From NCBI RefSeq assembly GCF_000427785.1, contig NZ_ATYR01000005.1, positions 62,001-126,000 on the forward strand: a stretch of 64,000 nucleotides of DNA, read 5' to 3'. Of this stretch, positions 47,546 to 56,088 are shown piece by piece. Source of the stretch: Massilia alkalitolerans DSM 17462. GTDB lineage: Bacteria > Pseudomonadota > Gammaproteobacteria > Burkholderiales > Burkholderiaceae_D. The notes below the pieces were generated by a model. It was not told the origin of the DNA and did not search any database. It worked only from the letters and a program-made list of their open reading frames with translations. Positions within the stretch are counted from its first letter, which is position 1; the number at the start of each line of letters is the position of its first letter. The translations under genes and the position numbers were made by a program.

Positions 47546-49675
47546 ATGGCCCGCCCGTTCATCGCCCGTTACTGGCGCGGGCTTCTTGTCGCCGTGGGCG
47601 CGCTGGTCCTGATCGCGGCAGCGGGACACTGGGCCGAGCAGCGCGAACTGCGCTCCAAGACCCAGGCCCTGCAGCAGGCCGCCGCCGCGCAGGCGCTGGG
47701 CCTGCGCGGCCTGGTCGAGAAGCACGACTTCCTGCCACATGCCGTGGCGCGCCACCCGGGCGTGCAGGACTTGCTGCGCGCCCCGCAGGATGCCTCCCTG
47801 CGGGCGCGCGCCAACGATTACTTTGCCGACCTGCAGGCGACCACCGGCGCCGCCGCGCTCTACCTGGTCGACCGCGATGGCTTGACGCTGGCCGCCAGCA
47901 ACTGGAACACGCCCTCGAGCTTCGTCGGGCAGAACTACCGGCAGCGGGCCTACTTCGAAGATGCCGTGCAGGGCCGCCGCGGTTTGTTCTATGGCCTCGG
48001 GCTCACCACGGGCCAGTCCGGCCTGTTCATCGCGGAGCCCGTGCGCGTGGACGGCGCCATCCTCGGCGTGGCCGTGGTCAAGATCAGCCTGGAGGCGCTG
48101 CAGGCCACCTGGATGCGCGGGCTCGAACCGGTCGTGCTCAGGGACAGCCGCGGCATCGTCTTCCTGAGCGGCGTGCCCGAATGGCTGTACCAGGGCATCC
48201 GGCCGGTTTCCGCGCAAGACGCGCGCTGGATCGCCGAACACGGCCAGTACGGCAAGCGCACGCGCTTCGATGTCCTGCCGTGGAAGATCGAGGCGCGACC
48301 CGACGGCGCAGGCTTCGTCCTGCGCACCCAGGTGCAGGGACAACGACGAACCCTGCTCGCGCTCGACACCCCGCTGCCGGAACTTGGCTGGACCCTCACC
48401 GTCACCTCGGACATGAAGGAAGTGGCGCAGGCGCGCCGCTCCGCGCTCGCGCTCACGACGCTGGCCGTGGCGCTGCTGCTGCTTGGCACGCTGTACTGGC
48501 GGCTGCGCGAGCGGCGCTTCGTCGAACAGCGCACCGCGCGCCTCGAGCTGGAGCGCCGGGTCGACGAGCGCACCCGCGACCTGGAAGAAGCGCACGCCTT
48601 CCGCAAGGCCATGGAAGACTCCCTCCTGGTCGGCATGCGCGCCCGCGACCCGGACGGGAAGATCATCTACGTCAACCCGGCGCTGTGCGCCATGGTCGGC
48701 TACAGCGCCGAGGAACTGCTCGGCTGCCGGCCGCCCTACCCCTACTGGCATCCGGACGACCTGGAAAAGCAGGCGCGCGAAAGCGACGATGCCCTGCAGG
48801 GCCGCGCCGCACCGCACGGCTTCGAATCGCGCATCCGCCACAAGGACGGGCACGACGTCATCACGATGGTCTATGCCGCGCCGCTGGTCGACGCCCAGGG
48901 CGTGCACCGGGGCTGGATGAGCTCCGTGGTGGACATCACCGCGCAGAAGCAGGCCGAAGCCCGCCAGCGCGACCAGGAATTGCGCCTGCAGCGCAGCGCG
49001 CGCCTGGCCAGCGTGGGCGAAATGGCGTCCACGCTGGCGCACGAACTCAACCAGCCGCTGATGGCCCTGTCCAATTTTGCCGTGGCGGCGCGCGCGCTGG
49101 CCGCGCAGGGACCGTCCGACCTGCTGCCGGGTGCGCTCGACGAGATCGTCGGCCAGTCGCAGCGTGCCAGCGAGATCGTCAAGCGGGTGCGCGCCTTCAT
49201 CAACCCGCAACGGGCCCAGTACGAAATCCTGGCGATGGAGGACGTGATCACCCATGCAGAAACGCTGCTCGAGCCCGAGCTGAAAGCCCAGGGCGCCACC
49301 CTGCGCCTGCTGCTCGAGGACGCCGGCGCCCAGGTGCGCGGCGACCGGGTCCTGCTCGAGCAGGTCCTCGTCAACCTGGTCCATAATGCGCTGCAGGCCA
49401 TGCAGGACCTGCCGCGTCACCGCCGCACGATCGAGCTGGCCTGCCGCCGCAGCGAAGGAGGGCTGCGCATCAGCGTGGCCGACCAGGGTCCGGGCATTCC
49501 GGCCGAGCAGCTCGACCAGGTGTTCTCCCCCTTCTTCACCACCAAGCCCGATGGCCTCGGGCTGGGCCTGAACATCTGCCGCAGCATCGTCGAGGCCCAC
49601 GGCGGCGCCATCGGCGTCGAGAACCGGCCGGGCGGCGGCGCCACCTTCTCGTTCACGCTGCCCATCGTTCCATGA
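47546..49675 (+). CDS. DctB-like sensor histidine kinase with PAS domain
   Basis: A 709-residue membrane sensor. Membrane helix 1 (GLLVAVGALVLIAAAGHW) and helix 2 near residue 300 (ALTTLAVALLLLGTLYW) flank a periplasmic double-Cache domain of the DctB kind (ALYLVDRDGLTLAASNWN, FVGQNYRQRAYFEDA, GLFIAEPV). A PAS domain (about 350-470), a His in STLAHELNQPLMALSNF (about 498) and an ATPase domain (NLVHNALQAM, DQGPGIP, GLGLGLNI) follow. These features match sensors of C4-dicarboxylates, so it probably controls the divergent MHS transporter through the regulator encoded next. Confidence 0.9.
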   Translation: MARPFIARYWRGLLVAVGALVLIAAAGHWAEQRELRSKTQALQQAAAAQALGLRGLVEKHDFLPHAVARHPGVQDLLRAPQDASLRARANDYFADLQATTGAAALYLVDRDGLTLAASNWNTPSSFVGQNYRQRAYFEDAVQGRRGLFYGLGLTTGQSGLFIAEPVRVDGAILGVAVVKISLEALQATWMRGLEPVVLRDSRGIVFLSGVPEWLYQGIRPVSAQDARWIAEHGQYGKRTRFDVLPWKIEARPDGAGFVLRTQVQGQRRTLLALDTPLPELGWTLTVTSDMKEVAQARRSALALTTLAVALLLLGTLYWRLRERRFVEQRTARLELERRVDERTRDLEEAHAFRKAMEDSLLVGMRARDPDGKIIYVNPALCAMVGYSAEELLGCRPPYPYWHPDDLEKQARESDDALQGRAAPHGFESRIRHKDGHDVITMVYAAPLVDAQGVHRGWMSSVVDITAQKQAEARQRDQELRLQRSARLASVGEMASTLAHELNQPLMALSNFAVAARALAAQGPSDLLPGALDEIVGQSQRASEIVKRVRAFINPQRAQYEILAMEDVITHAETLLEPELKAQGATLRLLLEDAGAQVRGDRVLLEQVLVNLVHNALQAMQDLPRHRRTIELACRRSEGGLRISVADQGPGIPAEQLDQVFSPFFTTKPDGLGLGLNICRSIVEAHGGAIGVENRPGGGATFSFTLPIVP

Positions 49676-49704
49676 AAGAGCCATGAAAGAGTCATGAAAG
49701 AAGC
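49672..49704 (+). repeat. Triplicated start region of the response regulator gene
   Basis: An 11-bp unit, ATGAAAGAG plus two bases, occurs three times in a row at 49672, 49683 and 49694. The first two copies make four-codon frames (MKEP-stop and MKES-stop) and only the third opens the regulator. The first ATG overlaps the kinase's stop, so ribosomes could re-initiate along the series. Confidence 0.8.
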
Positions 49705-50293
49705 GCCACTGACCCTGTACGTCGTCGACGACGACGAAGCCCTGCGCCGCTCCCTGCTCCTGTTGCTGTTCTCGCAGGGAATGGCGGTGCAGGCCTTTGA
49801 CTCCGGCGAGTCCTTCCTCGACACCGTCGACCTGCGCCAGCCGGGCTGCGTGATCCTCGACCTGCGCATGGGCGGCATGAGCGGCCTGGAGGTCTTCGAG
49901 CGCCTCTTGGGCGCGCACAGCCCGCTGGTGACCCTGTTCCTGTCGGCGCACGGCGACATCCCGACCGCCCTGGAAGCGGTGCGGCGCGGCGCCTACGACT
50001 GGGTGGAAAAGCCTGACACCCAGCGGCTGCTCGACAAGCTGCCCGCCGCCACCGCGCTGGCGCGCGCCCGCGCCCACGCGCTGCGCATGTGGGCCGAGCT
50101 GACGCCGCGCGAGCGCGAGGTGGCGCGGCTTGTCGGGCTGGGCCAGCCCAACAAGGAAATCGCCCGCATGCTGGTGCCGCCCTGCAGCCACCGCTCGGTG
50201 GAGACGCACCGCGCCAACATCTTCAGCAAACTGGAGTGCGCCAACGACAACGAGCTTGGCCGCTGGCTGGCGGCCCATCCCTTGCTGGACTGA
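49694..50293 (+). CDS. FixJ/DctR-like response regulator
   Basis: A 199-residue regulator with an N-terminal receiver (acidic pocket YVVDDDEALRR, phosphoacceptor Asp56 in CVILDLRMGG, Lys in WVEKPD) and a LuxR-type helix-turn-helix at about 136-185 (LTPREREVARLVGLGQPNKE, SVETHRANIFSKL). There is no sigma-54-interacting AAA domain, so unlike DctD it would act on sigma-70 promoters. The HTH has a short insertion (VPPCSHRSVETH) compared with the usual spacing. It is encoded directly after its kinase. Confidence 0.88.
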   Translation: MKEAPLTLYVVDDDEALRRSLLLLLFSQGMAVQAFDSGESFLDTVDLRQPGCVILDLRMGGMSGLEVFERLLGAHSPLVTLFLSAHGDIPTALEAVRRGAYDWVEKPDTQRLLDKLPAATALARARAHALRMWAELTPREREVARLVGLGQPNKEIARMLVPPCSHRSVETHRANIFSKLECANDNELGRWLAAHPLLD

Positions 50294-50297
50294 AAGC

Positions 50298-51068
50298 TCA
50301 GCGGATCAGCACTTCGTTGCGGAAGCGCCAGGCATAGGTCTGGCCGACCTTCAGCTGCGCCGGATGCTCGCGCAGCTCGACCAGGAAGCTGCCCAGCTCG
50401 TCGCGACGGATGCGCGCGATGGCGCGGGCGCATACCAGGGTGCCGCGCCGGATCTGCCAGAACTGGTCGGGGTCCAGGCCTGCCGCCAGGTCCTTGATCG
50501 GCATCCGGATCAAGCCTTCATCCAGGGCGGTGACCACCCGCGTGTAGCGCGTGTCCGATTCGAAAAACAGGATCTCGTCGATCGGGAACAGCTTGATGAT
50601 GTTCCCCGCCGTGCAGCTGATCCAGCGGATCCGCTCCTGGGCGGCGTTCGGCCGCAGGCGCTGGTCGAGTTCCATCCAGCTTTTGGCGCGCTCGGCGTCG
50701 CCGTTGCCCGCCGCGAGCTGGGTCCGCACGCGTTGCAAGGCCTGTTCCAGCCTGGCCCCGTTGACCGGCTTGAGCAGGTAGTCGACGGCGCCGAGGTCGA
50801 AGGCTTCGATCGCATGGCTGTCGTAGGCGGTCGTGAAGACGACGCAGGCTTTGCCCGCGCTGGCGCGCGCGACCTCGAGCCCGCTGATGCCGGGCATGCG
50901 GATGTCGAGGAAGGCCACGCTTGGTTCCAGCTCGGCGATCGCGGCCAGCGCTTCGCTGCCGTCTTCCACGGAGGCGACGATCTCGAGCTCCGGCCAGGCA
51001 AGCAGGAGCAGGCGTTGCAGCTCGGCGCGCTGCAGGTCCTCGTCGTCGGCAATGATCGCGGTCGGCAT
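50298..51068 (-). CDS. LytTR-family response regulator
   Basis: A 256-residue regulator with a receiver domain (IIADDEDLQR, phosphoacceptor Asp55 in AFLDIRMPG, LLKPV) and a C-terminal LytTR DNA-binding domain (about 150-256: IRWISCTAGNIIKLFPIDEI, FFESDTRYTRV, WQIRRGTLV). ATG at 51068 starts 2 bp after the kinase stop, so kinase and regulator form one operon with the alpha/beta hydrolase. Its stop is 4 bp from the convergent FixJ-like regulator. The signal is unknown. Confidence 0.9.
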   Translation of the reverse strand: MPTAIIADDEDLQRAELQRLLLLAWPELEIVASVEDGSEALAAIAELEPSVAFLDIRMPGISGLEVARASAGKACVVFTTAYDSHAIEAFDLGAVDYLLKPVNGARLEQALQRVRTQLAAGNGDAERAKSWMELDQRLRPNAAQERIRWISCTAGNIIKLFPIDEILFFESDTRYTRVVTALDEGLIRMPIKDLAAGLDPDQFWQIRRGTLVCARAIARIRRDELGSFLVELREHPAQLKVGQTYAWRFRNEVLIR

Positions 51069-51070
51069 GC

Positions 51071-52300
51071 TCAATCTTCCTCCATGGTCTCGACCAGCGG
51101 CAGCGCGATGCTGGCCACCACGCCGCATTCCTCGCCGGTGCGCAGTTCGAGCGCGGCGGCGCCGCCATACAGGTGCTTCAGGCGCTCGCGGATATTCGCC
51201 AGGCCAATGCCGCTGCCGCTCGATGCGGAGAAGCCGATGCCGTCGTCGATCACGCTCAGCTCCAGCATCCTGACGCCATTCAGCTCGCGCGAGGCGGCCG
51301 TCACCCGGATCCGCGCCGGCCCTTTCCTGGGCTCGATCCCATGCTTGACCGCGTTCTCCACCAGCGAAATCAGCATCAGGGGCGGAATCAGGGCGGCGCG
51401 CAGCTCCGGCGCACAGCTCACCTCGGTGCGCAGGCGCGGCATGCGCGCCGCGATCACGCCCAGGTAGGCCCGCACCGAATCGCATTGCGAACCGAGGGTG
51501 ACGAAGGTGCTGGCGCGGTCGGCGCGTAGTTGCGGGATGGTCGAGCGCAGGTAGTCGATCAGGTGGTCGATCATGACGATGCCGCGGTCCGGATCGGACA
51601 GCATGGCGGCGCGCACGCCCGACAGCGTATTGAACAGGAAGTGCGGCTCGACCTGGCTGGCCAGCACCGCCAGCTTCACCTCGACTTCGTTGCGCTGGTG
51701 CTTGTAACGCTCCGCCTCCGCCTGCAGGGCGGCCTCGCGCAGCATCCTGCGCTGGCGGAAATAGGCGGCCAGGTCGAAGGGGCCGGCCAGCCAGACCAGC
51801 ACCGGGAACCAGATCACCAGGTTGACCAGGCGGTTGTCGCGCTCCTGCTCGGCCTGCAGTTCGGCCGACGCCTGCCCTTGCGTCGGCTGGCCGCCGGTCC
51901 TCACGAAAGGGGTCAGCGACCAGGCCAGCAGCACGCCCAGCAGCAATGCGCACACGATGCCGGCCGCTTCGCGCCGCGGACGCCAGCCGCGTGCGCGCAC
52001 CAGCACCGCCAGGCCGCGCCCCAGCGCCAGGGCGGTGGCCACCACCAGCCAGATGGCCGGGAAGGTGAACCAGAAGGACAGCGGGTTCACCTCCGGCGGC
52101 GGCTTGGGAACCAGCGCGGCCAGCACGGCCAGGACCAGCGCGAACAGGATCATCGGCGCGCGGAAGGAGCGCATGCGGTAGACGTACCAGGTCTTGCCGA
52201 ACACCGGATACTGCTGGGCGCGATGCGACCAGCCTCCCAGCCGGGTGGCGAGGCTGGACGGGAGCGGCGACTCGTGCTCGGCTGGCGCATTTTTTTCCAT
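51071..52300 (-). CDS. LytS/YpdA-type sensor histidine kinase
   Basis: A 409-residue membrane kinase of the His_kinase family. About four hydrophobic segments lie in residues 45-190 (MILFALVLAVLAALV, FWFTFPAIWLVVATALALG, IVCALLLGVLLAWSL, LVIWFPVLVWLA), then a coiled-coil and the phosphoacceptor motif ASQVEPHFLFNTLSGVRA. The ATPase part has LISLVENAVKHGIEP and DDGIGFSASSGSGIGLANIR. It is paired with the LytTR regulator downstream, and the hydrolase gene ends 5 bp before its ATG. Confidence 0.9.
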   Translation of the reverse strand: MEKNAPAEHESPLPSSLATRLGGWSHRAQQYPVFGKTWYVYRMRSFRAPMILFALVLAVLAALVPKPPPEVNPLSFWFTFPAIWLVVATALALGRGLAVLVRARGWRPRREAAGIVCALLLGVLLAWSLTPFVRTGGQPTQGQASAELQAEQERDNRLVNLVIWFPVLVWLAGPFDLAAYFRQRRMLREAALQAEAERYKHQRNEVEVKLAVLASQVEPHFLFNTLSGVRAAMLSDPDRGIVMIDHLIDYLRSTIPQLRADRASTFVTLGSQCDSVRAYLGVIAARMPRLRTEVSCAPELRAALIPPLMLISLVENAVKHGIEPRKGPARIRVTAASRELNGVRMLELSVIDDGIGFSASSGSGIGLANIRERLKHLYGGAAALELRTGEECGVVASIALPLVETMEED

Positions 52301-52304
52301 ATGG

Positions 52305-53705
52305 CTATTTTATGCTGTTGCGTGGCGCTGTGACCGTTGCCAGGATCCACTCGCTGACGGTATCGAGCGCGAGCGGCGCAACGCTTTCCTCGATCTCGGC
52401 GTATTCCGATCCGGCCCCGGTGCGCGCGGTCTGGAACAGGTGGTTCAGCGCCGGCAGTTCCTTCACCACGGCGCGCGGATTGCTCTTGAGCGCGCTGCGG
52501 ATCGCCGTCAGGTTCATCGCGGCCGGCACCTGCAGGTCGCGCTCGCCGTTCAGCACCAGAATGGGCTGGCGCACGGACTGCAGGACCGGGCCGGGTTCGT
52601 GCCGCAGGAAGGCATGGAACCAGGGCGAGGTGAATTCCCTGGCGCGCGCCGCGGCCGTCCCGGTCGGCAGGATCCCCTTGCGTTCGGCCTCTTCCATCAT
52701 CTGGCGCGCCTTGTCGCCGGCCAGCTCAGGGCGCGACTCGGCCACGATGGCCGCGAATACCGCGCGGTTCAGCTCACGCTCCCTGGCCACCGCTTCCTCC
52801 GGCATCCCCGCGGCTTTCGTGCCAAGCGCGATCTGTTCGACCATCAGCAGTTCGCCGCGCACGCCGGGGCCCGCCAGTATCACGACGAAGGCCAGGCCTG
52901 GGTCGCGCGCCGCCACCATTGGCGCGATCATGCCGCCCTCCGAGTGGCCGAGCATGCCGATCCGTTTCGCATCGACCTCGGGACGGCCGCGCAGGAAGGC
53001 GACCGCGGCCTCGGCATCGCTGGCGAAGTCCTGGGTCGTCGCGTCCTTGTACACGCCGCCCGACTGCTTGACGCCACGCTTGTCGTAGCGAAGGACCGCG
53101 ATACCCTGGCGGCTCAGGTGGTCGGCCAGCACCAGGAAGGGCTTGTGCTCGCGGGTGGTCTCATCGCGATCGACCGCACCGGAACCATGCACCAGCACGA
53201 CCGCCGGGAACGGCCCCTTGCCCTGGGGGACGGTCAGGGTGCCGGCCAGGTTGTGGCCGCCCGCCGGATTGGCAAAGCCGACCTCGACACTGGCATAGCT
53301 CGGCTGGCGCGCGGCGATCGCTTCCAGCTGCGGACGTTTCGGCTTGAGCGCCGCGGCATCGGTGCGCTCGAGGCGCAGCGGCACGGCCTGGCCGTTCTGG
53401 CTCCAGGTGCCGATCCAGGCCTGGTCCTGCTCGCTCCAGCGCGCCGTGAAACCGGCATTCAGGGCCGGCAGCCTGAATCCGAGCTCCTCCTCGCCGACGC
53501 TGAGCTGCTCCACCTTCGTCTTGAAGCCCTGCTGGGGCACCGCCAGCTTGCCTTCCCATTTGCCGTCGGCCGCCCTGGCGAATTCCAGGTGAACGTTCAG
53601 GGAATCCGCGATGCGGCCTTTCCAGTGGCCGGTGGCGTCGATGGCGGAGGCGGGGCCGGCTGCCAGGGCGAGGCTGGCCACGAGGCCGAGCAGGGTCGAT
53701 TTCAT
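52305..53705 (-). CDS. Exported alpha/beta hydrolase
   Basis: A 466-residue protein with a signal peptide (1-21, ending PASAI), an N-terminal beta-rich domain of about 120 residues, and a C-terminal alpha/beta-hydrolase domain. That domain has VVLVHGSGAVDRDE (oxyanion region), LRYDKRGVKQSGG, the nucleophile elbow GMLGHSEGGMI, Asp in VLNGERDLQV and His in LPALNHLFQ. It resembles serine aminopeptidase S33-like and dienelactone hydrolase-like proteins; the substrate is unknown. It is the first gene of a three-gene operon with a LytS-LytR pair, which may respond to its product. Confidence 0.85.
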   Translation of the reverse strand: MKSTLLGLVASLALAAGPASAIDATGHWKGRIADSLNVHLEFARAADGKWEGKLAVPQQGFKTKVEQLSVGEEELGFRLPALNAGFTARWSEQDQAWIGTWSQNGQAVPLRLERTDAAALKPKRPQLEAIAARQPSYASVEVGFANPAGGHNLAGTLTVPQGKGPFPAVVLVHGSGAVDRDETTREHKPFLVLADHLSRQGIAVLRYDKRGVKQSGGVYKDATTQDFASDAEAAVAFLRGRPEVDAKRIGMLGHSEGGMIAPMVAARDPGLAFVVILAGPGVRGELLMVEQIALGTKAAGMPEEAVARERELNRAVFAAIVAESRPELAGDKARQMMEEAERKGILPTGTAAARAREFTSPWFHAFLRHEPGPVLQSVRQPILVLNGERDLQVPAAMNLTAIRSALKSNPRAVVKELPALNHLFQTARTGAGSEYAEIEESVAPLALDTVSEWILATVTAPRNSIK

Positions 53706-53877
53706 GCGCTGTCTTTTTCTTCAGGTTCGGGAAGTCCACTGTAGTCAGACCGGCGTCCCGGCTCAGCGAAATGCGGCGAACCCCGGTTTTGATGACATGG
53801 ACAGTGCTCGCCCTGACATGAACGCGGCTACACGCTGTTCTCGCCCTGCCCCTTGGCCCGGTCGAACACCTGCCCGG

Positions 53878-54810
53878 TCAGGGAATGGCGCTTGCGTCCG
53901 CGCCAAGCCCGGCGCCCGGCTGCGCCAGGTGCCGGCGCAGGAAGTCCACGCAGACGCGCACCCTGCCCGATCCGGCAAGGCGCTGCGGATAGACCGCCCA
54001 CACGTTGGCCGGCTGGGTGTAGTCCGGCAGCACCTGCACCAGCGCGCCACTGTCCAGGTAGCCCCGCGCATCCCATAGCGAGCGCAGCACGATGCCGGCC
54101 CCTTCCACCGCCCAGCGCAGCGCAATCTCGCCGTGGTTGGTCGACAGCGCGCCGGACACCCGCACCGTCTCCTCCCCGCCTTTGCCGCGCAGGCGCCAGG
54201 TGCCGAACGGGTGGTCGCGCTCCTTGATCGCCAGGCACTGGTGGCTGGCGAGTTCCTTCAGCGACTTCGGCATGCCGTGCCGCGCGACATAGCTTGGTGC
54301 GGCGCACAGGATGCGGTGGTTGTCCATCAGCTTGCGCGCCACCAGCTGCGGCGGCAGGTTGTCGCCGATGCGCACGTCCAGGTCGAAGCCTTCCGCCACC
54401 GTATCGACCAGGCGGTCGAACACCTCGAGGCGGATCTGCAGCATGGGGTGGCTGGCGGCCAGCCTGGCAATCACCGGCGCCACCACATTGCGTCCGAAGC
54501 CGAAGCTGCTGCAGATGCGCAGCCGCCCGGCCGGCTCCTGGCGCCGCTCCGAGACGTCGTCGAGCATGTCGTCGAGCTGTTCGAGGATCAGCAGAGCCCT
54601 GGTATAGACCTGCTCGCCCTCCTCCGTGATGAGCACGCGACGCGTGGAGCGCTCGAACAGCCGCACCCCGAGCTGCGCCTCCAGCACGCCGATGCGCTTG
54701 CTGACGAAGGCCGCGGACATGCCCAGGCTTTCCGCCGCGGCGCTGAAGCTGCCCCGGCGTACTACCTCGACGAACACCCGCAGGTCGCCGTTCTCGATTT
54801 GATTATTCAC
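53878..54810 (-). CDS. LysR family transcriptional regulator (DmlR-like)
   Basis: A 310-residue regulator. The helix-turn-helix is in the first 65 residues (DLRVFVEVVRRGSFSAAAES, SAAFVSKRIGVLEAQLGVRL), followed by the effector-binding domain with GFDLDVRIGDNLPPQLVARK and LCAAPSYVARHG. GTG at 54810 gives VNNQIENGDLRVF, the usual beginning of this subgroup. It is divergent from a tartrate/D-malate dehydrogenase gene, exactly as dmlR is from dmlA in Escherichia coli, so activation by D-malate or tartrate is the likely role. Confidence 0.9.
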   Translation of the reverse strand: MNNQIENGDLRVFVEVVRRGSFSAAAESLGMSAAFVSKRIGVLEAQLGVRLFERSTRRVLITEEGEQVYTRALLILEQLDDMLDDVSERRQEPAGRLRICSSFGFGRNVVAPVIARLAASHPMLQIRLEVFDRLVDTVAEGFDLDVRIGDNLPPQLVARKLMDNHRILCAAPSYVARHGMPKSLKELASHQCLAIKERDHPFGTWRLRGKGGEETVRVSGALSTNHGEIALRWAVEGAGIVLRSLWDARGYLDSGALVQVLPDYTQPANVWAVYPQRLAGSGRVRVCVDFLRRHLAQPGAGLGADASAIP

Positions 54811-54847
54811 GATTCGTGTTCTATAAGGCCACACTAACGGGGATTAT

Positions 54848-54860
54848 AAACGCAGCGTTT
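54848..54860. promoter_or_regulatory. Palindrome in the LysR/dehydrogenase divergent region
   Basis: AAACGC-A-GCGTTT is a perfect palindrome placed 47-59 bp before the dehydrogenase ATG and 38-50 bp before the LysR start. It is a good candidate for part of the LysR-type binding site. Confidence 0.5.
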
Positions 54861-54906
54861 TCTTGCTAAGCTGAGGCCCGACATGCAAACAGCACAGGAG
54901 CGCGCA

Positions 54907-55977
54907 ATGAAGAAGCACAGGATCGCCGTGATCGCCGGCGACGGCATCGGCAAGGAAGTCATGCCCGAGGGCCTGCGCGCCGTCGAGGCGGCGGCGCAGC
55001 GGTTCAACATCCCGCTGGAGTTCGTCACGTTCGAGTGGGCCAGCTGCAACTACTACCTCCAGCACGGCAAGATGATGCCGGACGACTGGAAGCAGCAGCT
55101 TGACGGTGTCGACGCCATCTTCTTCGGCGCGGTCGGCTGGCCCGACCTTGTTCCCGACCACATCTCGCTGTGGGGTTCGCTGCTGAAGTTCCGCCGCGAG
55201 TTCGACCAGTACGTCAACCTGCGCCCGGTGCGCCTGATGCCGGGCGTGCCCTGCCCGCTCGCCAACAAGAAGCCGGGCGACATCGACTTCTACGTGGTGC
55301 GCGAAAACACCGAAGGCGAATACTCGGCGGTGGGCGGGCGCATGTTCGAAGGCACCGAGCGCGAGCTGGTGCTGCAGGAAGCCATCTTCACCCGCAAGGG
55401 CACCGACCGCATCCTCAAGTACGCCTTCGACCTGGCGCAGCGCCGCCCGAAGAAGCACCTGACCGCCGCCACCAAGTCGAACGGCATCGCGATCTCGATG
55501 CCCTACTGGGACGAGCGGGTGGCGGCGATGGGCGAGGCCTATCCGGACGTCCGCTGGGACAAGTACCACGTCGACATCCTGGCGGCGCGCTTCGTGCTGT
55601 CGCCGGAGCGCTTCGACGTGGTGGTGGCCTCGAACCTGTTCGGCGACATCCTGTCGGACCTGGGACCGGCCTGCACCGGCACGATCGGCATCGCCCCCTC
55701 GGCCAACCTGAATCCCGAGCGCAGCTTCCCCTCGCTGTTCGAGCCGGTGCACGGCTCGGCGCCGGACATCTACGGCAAGAACATCGCGAACCCGATCGCC
55801 ATGATCTGGTCGGGGGCGATGATGCTGGACTTCCTGGGCTACACCGAGGCGCACGATGCGCTGGTGCAGGCGATGGAGCATTGCCTGGTGAACGGGCCGC
55901 GCACGCCGGACATGGGCGGGACGGCGAATACGACCGAGGTCGGCAAGGCCATCAGCGGCTACCTTGCCACGATCTAA
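54907..55977 (+). CDS. dmlA: Tartrate/D-malate dehydrogenase
   Basis: A 356-residue member of the isocitrate/isopropylmalate dehydrogenase superfamily: NAD-dependent, Mg/Mn-requiring oxidative decarboxylation. Motifs are AVIAGDGIGKEVMPEGLRAV, FGAVGWPDLVPDHISLWGSL (the tartrate dehydrogenase-type loop), VRENTEGEYSAVGG, ATKSNGI and ASNLFGDILSDLGPACTGTI with the metal-binding aspartates. ATG at 54907 is preceded by AGGAG; the upstream ATG at 54883 lacks one. The divergent DmlR-like regulator supports D-malate or tartrate use. The specific substrate is not decidable by eye. Confidence 0.92.
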   Translation: MKKHRIAVIAGDGIGKEVMPEGLRAVEAAAQRFNIPLEFVTFEWASCNYYLQHGKMMPDDWKQQLDGVDAIFFGAVGWPDLVPDHISLWGSLLKFRREFDQYVNLRPVRLMPGVPCPLANKKPGDIDFYVVRENTEGEYSAVGGRMFEGTERELVLQEAIFTRKGTDRILKYAFDLAQRRPKKHLTAATKSNGIAISMPYWDERVAAMGEAYPDVRWDKYHVDILAARFVLSPERFDVVVASNLFGDILSDLGPACTGTIGIAPSANLNPERSFPSLFEPVHGSAPDIYGKNIANPIAMIWSGAMMLDFLGYTEAHDALVQAMEHCLVNGPRTPDMGGTANTTEVGKAISGYLATI

Positions 55978-56086
55978 CGTAGGGTGGACGGCTTCGCCGT
56001 CCGCGCGTTCAAACTTGGCTTGAGCAGACGCGACCTCTGTTCAAACGAAAGTTGAACGCGCGGTCGGCATAGCCGACCACCCTACG
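55978..56086. repeat. 109-bp inverted repeat filling a convergent gap
   Basis: The left arm begins CGTAGGGTGGACGGC and continues CGTCCGCGCGTTCAA; the right arm, read in reverse complement, is CGTAGGGTGGTCGGC… and pairs over about 38 bases with a few mismatches. Each arm also contains its own small GNCGGC-NNN-GCCGNC hairpin. The element occupies the whole space between the stops of dmlA and the S9 peptidase gene. A single-arm relative is at 58923-58959. Confidence 0.85.
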
Positions 56087-56088
56087 GT

